From an uncultured Bacteroidales bacterium (GTDB lineage: Bacteria; Bacteroidota; Bacteroidia; Bacteroidales; Muribaculaceae), in assembly GCA_902776435.1 (NCBI GenBank), contig CACYQB010000015.1:1-64000 (forward strand): a stretch of 64,000 nucleotides of DNA. Direction: 5' to 3'. The stretch's first letter is position 1. Each line of letters opens with the position of its first letter. Below the pieces are notes generated by a model. The model saw only the letters and a program-made list of their open reading frames with translations, did not search any database and was not told the origin of the DNA. Of the stretch, positions 60,238-64,000 are shown piece after piece. The position numbers were made by a program, and so were the translations under genes.

Positions 60238-63204
60238 ATGAAAAGGTTCTTGAATGACATAAAGGGTATCTTGCCCAGTGACAGGGTTTACACCGACGAG
60301 TTACGCACCCTGGCATGGGGCACCGACGCGAGTTTTTACCGCTTAACGCCCCAGGTGGTTATCCGTGCCAAGGATGAGGACGAGGTGGCCGCCATTGTCC
60401 AGGCGGCTAACCGATATGGCCTGCCGTTCACGTTCCGTGCCGCGGGAACATCGTTGTCGGGGCAGAGCGTGAGTGACAGCATCCTGATTGTGGCGGGAAA
60501 AAACTGGGAAGATTATAGTGTAGCCCCTGACGCAGACAGCATCACCCTGCAGCCGGGCATCGTGGGCGCTCGCGTGAACCAAATTCTGAAACCGCTGGGC
60601 CGAGTGTTCCCGCCTGATCCTGCCAGCATCGGCTCGGCAATGGTGGGCGGTATCGTCGCCAACAACGCCTCGGGCATGAACTGCGGCACCCACGCCAATA
60701 GCGACCGCATGCTCATTTCGGCCCGACTGGTGCTGCCCGACGGCACGGTACTCGATACGGGGGATGCAGCGAGCCGTGATGCTTTCAGAAAGAGCCATCC
60801 TGACTTCATCGCGAGAATTGAGTCCCTACGTGACCGCATCCGCAGCAACCAGCCACTGGCCGACCGCATCCGCAAGAAATACAGCATCAAGAACGTGACG
60901 GGCTTGAATCTGCGGCCTTTTATCGCCTATGACGACCCGTTTGATATCATTGCCCATTGCGTAGTGGGTAGTGAGGGTACGCTGGCCTTTATCAGCCAGG
61001 TGACGATGCACACGCTGCATGACTATCCGTGCAAGGCCTCGGCCATGCTCTATTTCTTCACCATGAAGGAGAGTTGCGAGGCGGTGGTCGCCCTCAAGCA
61101 ATTGAAATCCGGCGATGAGGACATCGCCATGAGTGAGGAAAACCTGATGGTCAAGAGCGCCGAGATGCTCGACTACCTGTCACTGGCCTCGGTCGATGAT
61201 CCCGTATATCTGCAATATAAACGGGATGTGGATGCAGGCAGAATCGAGGGCGTTCAGCCGGGCGACTACCACAACCTCACGGCCATTCTCACCGAGACCA
61301 AGGCCATGACTGCTGATGACCTGCAACGACGTATTGCTGCCATTACGGCTTGCCTATCGCAGTTCAAGACCTATATTCCCGTTGCTTTCACTACCGATCC
61401 TGCCGTTTATGGGAAGTATTGGGCTATCCGATCGGGCATCTTTCCCAGCGTGGGCGGAGCGCGCCCCGTGGGCACCTCGTGCCTGATCGAGGATGTCGCC
61501 TTTGCTGTCGAAGACCTGCCCGAGGCCACCGTCAAATTGCAAAAACTCATCGCCGACCACGGTTATCGTGATGCCTGCATCTATGGCCACGCCTTTGAGG
61601 GCAATTACCATTTTATCATCAACCAGCTCTTCAGCGACGAGAGCGAGGTGCAGCGCTATGCCGCCATGATGCGCGATGTGGCAAGGCTGGTGGTCGAGGA
61701 GTATGACGGCTCGTTGAAGGCCGAGCACGGCACGGGCCGCAACATGGCACCGTTTGTCAAGTATGAGTGGGGCGAGGAGGCATTTGCCGCCATGCGCGAG
61801 TTGAAGGAGATTTTTGACCCGCGTTATCTGCTCAACCCAGGTGTCATCTTCAATGATGACCCCGAGTGCTTCATCAAACACTTCAAACCTCTGCCAGAGT
61901 TGAAACTCAAAGGACTTGAAGTTAACCTTCCTCCCGAAGGTGACCGTCACGACAGCACCCGCGAGACCATCGAGGGCGTCCGCAAGGCCAACAAGTGTAT
62001 CGAGTGCGGCTTCTGTGAGGTGAACTGCCTGACATGCGGCTTGACGCTCTCGTCTCGACAGCGCATCGTCATACAACGTGAGATTTCTCACCTGCGAGAG
62101 ACGGGCACCGCCCCCGAACGCTTAGCCACCCTTGTCAAGCAATACCGCTACCAGGGCGACCAGACCTGTGCAGGCGACGGTTTGTGCGCCACCTCGTGCC
62201 CCATGGGTATCAACGTGGCCGATATCACCCACCTCGTGCGTCAGGAGGCATTGCCACAAGGCAGTATCGGGTATAAGACAGGCCAATTTGCCGCCCGTCA
62301 TTTTGCGGGCATCAAGAGCGGATTGCGTCTCGTCCTCGATACCGCCCGCCTCGGGCATATTATATTGGGGACTGGTGCCATGAATGGTGTTGCCAGTGCT
62401 TTACACAAGGCAGGCTTGCCCCTGTGGACCCCTGCTATGCCAGGCAAGGCCCGTCAGCCGCGTGCTGGTAGGATAGGGCCTAAACAAGATGTGGTGGGTA
62501 AAGTCGTCTATTTCCCCTCGTGCATCAACCAGACAATGGGTTTGTCAAAAGGTTCGCCTGTTGAGAACTCTCTTGTCGTCGAGATGGTGCGGCTGTGTAG
62601 CAAGGCGGGCTATCAGGTCATATTTCCCGAGGGAATAGAAAAATTGTGCTGTGGCACCATATGGGAGTCAAAGGGCATGCTTGATATCGCCGACCGCAAG
62701 ACTGAAGAACTCGAGAAGGCTCTGTGGAAAGCCAGCGAGCAAGGCAAATATCCCGTTGTGTGCGACCAGAGCCCCTGCCTGCACCGCATGCGCAAGTGCA
62801 TCAGCCGCATGAAACTCTATGAACCGGTAGAATTTATTTGGGAGTACTTGCGTGACCGCCTGGTGTTCACTCCCATCGACCGTCACATTGCTCTCCACAT
62901 CACCTGCTCCACGCGTGAAATGGGGCTGGTGGACAAGATGACCAGTTTGGCTCGATTGTGCAGCAACAATGTCTTTCTGCCCGAGGGCGTGGGTTGCTGC
63001 GGATTTGCCGGGGACCGCGGCTGGACGCATCCTGAGGTCAACCGCTGGGCTTTGCGTAAACTGCGCAAGCAATTAGAGGATAACCGCATTGAAATGGGCT
63101 ACAGCAACAGCCGCACCTGCGAGGTCGGCTTGGAAACCAACGGCGGCATCCCCTACCAGAGCATCGTCTATCTCGTTAACGAAGTAACCCAACCCAAAAA
63201 ATAA
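60238..63204 (+). CDS. FAD-linked oxidoreductase with Fe-S and CCG domains (D-lactate/glycolate dehydrogenase type)
   Basis: A 988-residue fusion of three parts. Residues 30-560 are an FAD-binding type 4 oxidase and its C-terminal cap (FTFRAAGTSLSGQSVSDSIL, VGSEGTLAFISQVTM, EHGTGRNMAPFVK). Next come two Fe-S cluster motifs, C-I-E-C-G-F-C with Cys587/590/593 and Cys597, and C-A-G-D-G-L-C with Cys644/650 and Cys654-Pro. The C-terminal half has CCG-type cysteine motifs (for example KLCCGTIWESKG, VGCCGFAGDRG). Relatives oxidise D-lactate, glycolate or D-2-hydroxyglutarate and pass electrons to the membrane quinone pool; the substrate here is not determined. Single polypeptide, as in many Bacteroidota. 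Confidence 0.9.
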   Translation: MKRFLNDIKGILPSDRVYTDELRTLAWGTDASFYRLTPQVVIRAKDEDEVAAIVQAANRYGLPFTFRAAGTSLSGQSVSDSILIVAGKNWEDYSVAPDADSITLQPGIVGARVNQILKPLGRVFPPDPASIGSAMVGGIVANNASGMNCGTHANSDRMLISARLVLPDGTVLDTGDAASRDAFRKSHPDFIARIESLRDRIRSNQPLADRIRKKYSIKNVTGLNLRPFIAYDDPFDIIAHCVVGSEGTLAFISQVTMHTLHDYPCKASAMLYFFTMKESCEAVVALKQLKSGDEDIAMSEENLMVKSAEMLDYLSLASVDDPVYLQYKRDVDAGRIEGVQPGDYHNLTAILTETKAMTADDLQRRIAAITACLSQFKTYIPVAFTTDPAVYGKYWAIRSGIFPSVGGARPVGTSCLIEDVAFAVEDLPEATVKLQKLIADHGYRDACIYGHAFEGNYHFIINQLFSDESEVQRYAAMMRDVARLVVEEYDGSLKAEHGTGRNMAPFVKYEWGEEAFAAMRELKEIFDPRYLLNPGVIFNDDPECFIKHFKPLPELKLKGLEVNLPPEGDRHDSTRETIEGVRKANKCIECGFCEVNCLTCGLTLSSRQRIVIQREISHLRETGTAPERLATLVKQYRYQGDQTCAGDGLCATSCPMGINVADITHLVRQEALPQGSIGYKTGQFAARHFAGIKSGLRLVLDTARLGHIILGTGAMNGVASALHKAGLPLWTPAMPGKARQPRAGRIGPKQDVVGKVVYFPSCINQTMGLSKGSPVENSLVVEMVRLCSKAGYQVIFPEGIEKLCCGTIWESKGMLDIADRKTEELEKALWKASEQGKYPVVCDQSPCLHRMRKCISRMKLYEPVEFIWEYLRDRLVFTPIDRHIALHITCSTREMGLVDKMTSLARLCSNNVFLPEGVGCCGFAGDRGWTHPEVNRWALRKLRKQLEDNRIEMGYSNSRTCEVGLETNGGIPYQSIVYLVNEVTQPKK

Positions 63205-63216
63205 TTAAAGAATACA

Positions 63217-63588
63217 ATGATTGAAATCGGATTAACACATACCAGTCAGTTGACAGTCACCGAGGCTGTCACGGCCATTGAGATGGGCTCGGGCGACATG
63301 CCTGTGCTAGCCACTCCGGCAATGATGGCACTCATGGAGAACGCCGCCATGCTCGCTGTGGCCGACCATCTGCCCGAGGGCAGTACCACAGTGGGCGGAC
63401 ACATCACTTCGTCTCACATCAAACCCAGCAAATTGGGCGACATCGTCACTGCGACCGCCATGGTTACCCGTGTTGATGGCAAGAAAATCGAGTTCAAGGT
63501 GGAGGCCCGTAGTGGCGAGACGCTATTAGGTGAGGGTACCCACCTGCGTTTTATTGTTGATAAAGAGAAATTTATGTCAAGATTATGA
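63217..63588 (+). CDS. Hot-dog thioesterase, FlK-like family
   Basis: A 123-residue hot-dog protein of the FlK/thioesterase superfamily: TPAMMALMENAAMLAVADHL (the long central helix), GGHITSSHIKPSKLGDIVTA and VEARSGETLLGEGTHLRFIV (the strands). The Glu-Asn of the helix and His of SSHI match the catalytic area of fluoroacetyl-CoA thioesterase relatives. It would hydrolyse a CoA thioester; the acyl group is unknown. The stop codon overlaps the next start in ATGA. Co-transcribed with the oxidoreductase, which ends 12 bases earlier. Confidence 0.85.
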   Translation: MIEIGLTHTSQLTVTEAVTAIEMGSGDMPVLATPAMMALMENAAMLAVADHLPEGSTTVGGHITSSHIKPSKLGDIVTATAMVTRVDGKKIEFKVEARSGETLLGEGTHLRFIVDKEKFMSRL

Positions 63589-64000
63589 AAAAGATAATGT
63601 CTATCGCATTGATTGCCGTCACATTATTCACATTGGCGGCCAATGCCCAGGAGCAAGCGACTCTTCCCAAGGTGTATAACGAGCAGATTAACCCCCTGGA
63701 GCAGATTGACCAGGCTGTGGCCCAGGCTCAGGCCGAGGGCAAGTTCGTCATCTGCCAGGTGGGCGGTAATTGGTGCCCGTGGTGCCTGCGCTTTGCCGAC
63801 TTCATCACCAATGACAGCACCATCAGCAGCGTCATTGAGCAGAACTTTGTTTATATCCATGTGAATTACCATCCCCGCAAAGCCACTGAGTGGTCAGCAG
63901 CGATGATGAAGCGCCTCAACAACCCGGCCCGATTCAACTTCCCCGTGTTTGTTGTGCTCGACGAGCAGGGCAACGTGTTGCACATTCAGGACTCAAGTTT
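63585..64000 (+). CDS. Exported thioredoxin-like protein, cut by the window end
   Basis: The first 138 codons are visible. The start overlaps the thioesterase stop (ATGA). Signal peptide MKKIMSIALIAVTLFTLAAN is followed by a thioredoxin fold with active site W-C-P-W-C, flanked by VGGNW and LRFADFITND, and a downstream strand FPVFVVLDEQGN. Predicted to act on disulfides in the periplasm (thioredoxin_7/DUF255-like). The frame is open at the last base, so the C-terminus is not seen. Confidence 0.85.
   Translation, partial: MKKIMSIALIAVTLFTLAANAQEQATLPKVYNEQINPLEQIDQAVAQAQAEGKFVICQVGGNWCPWCLRFADFITNDSTISSVIEQNFVYIHVNYHPRKATEWSAAMMKRLNNPARFNFPVFVVLDEQGNVLHIQDSS

Noticed and set aside
1-64000. tRNA or rRNA genes and metabolite riboswitches in the intergenic gaps
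   Set aside because: No stretch read as a cloverleaf, a conserved rRNA segment or a known riboswitch core; gaps hold promoters, terminators and repeats only. A covariance-model search would settle it.

Overview
The window reads as chromosomal DNA of a Bacteroidales bacterium, most like the gut Muribaculaceae/Prevotella side of that order. The evidence is: promoters of the Bacteroidota type (TTTG or TTG, about 20 bases, then TAnnTTTG) in front of many genes; a division/cell-wall (dcw) cluster with the Bacteroidota gene order; families typical of the group (PorZ-like propellers, DUF4251 lipoproteins, BspA-like leucine-rich repeats, dockerin-tailed exported proteins); and a MurE with the meso-diaminopimelate signature. 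Species cannot be named from the sequence alone. No rRNA, tRNA, CRISPR array, phage or insertion-sequence transposase was seen.

Layout. 1-9 kb: a dockerin-tailed exported protein, a patatin-like lipase, an arginine repressor next to an ArgC-like protein that has lost its catalytic residues, ssb, then on the minus strand mannose-1-phosphate guanylyltransferase, an Lrp/AsnC regulator and lysA. 9.3-26 kb: one long plus-strand dcw run (rsmH, ftsL-like, ftsI, murE, mraY, murD, ftsW, murG, murC, ftsQ, ftsA, ftsZ) followed by serS. 26-29 kb: a small inverted-repeat element, a membrane acyltransferase and lysS. 29.4-42 kb: the most unusual region, five tandem genes for exported PorZ-like double-propeller proteins (four close paralogs plus one more canonical member) with a small membrane protein between the first two. 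42-43 kb: two tandem DUF4251 lipoproteins and a second copy of the inverted-repeat element. 43.4-50 kb, minus strand: sbcC-sbcD and a BspA-like LRR protein with a dockerin tail. 50.3-58 kb: a compact run of NamZ-type exo-muramidase lipoprotein, sodium:solute symporter, WYL regulator, two class-C-like serine hydrolases and xerD, which looks like cell-wall sugar salvage plus signalling. 58-64 kb: a CotH-like protein with a dockerin tail, a small conserved protein that may be translated from a leaderless message, a large FAD/Fe-S oxidoreductase, a FlK-like thioesterase and the start of an exported thioredoxin-like protein cut by the window end.

How the parts fit. LysA makes lysine from meso-diaminopimelate, the residue MurE adds to the wall precursor; the dcw genes build lipid II and the divisome; the NamZ region probably recycles wall fragments. 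Three unrelated exported proteins end in the same twin dockerin-like tail, and the PorZ-like array points to an envelope export or surface-attachment function. Internal start choices were corrected in several places using promoter position or signal-peptide placement, as stated per gene.
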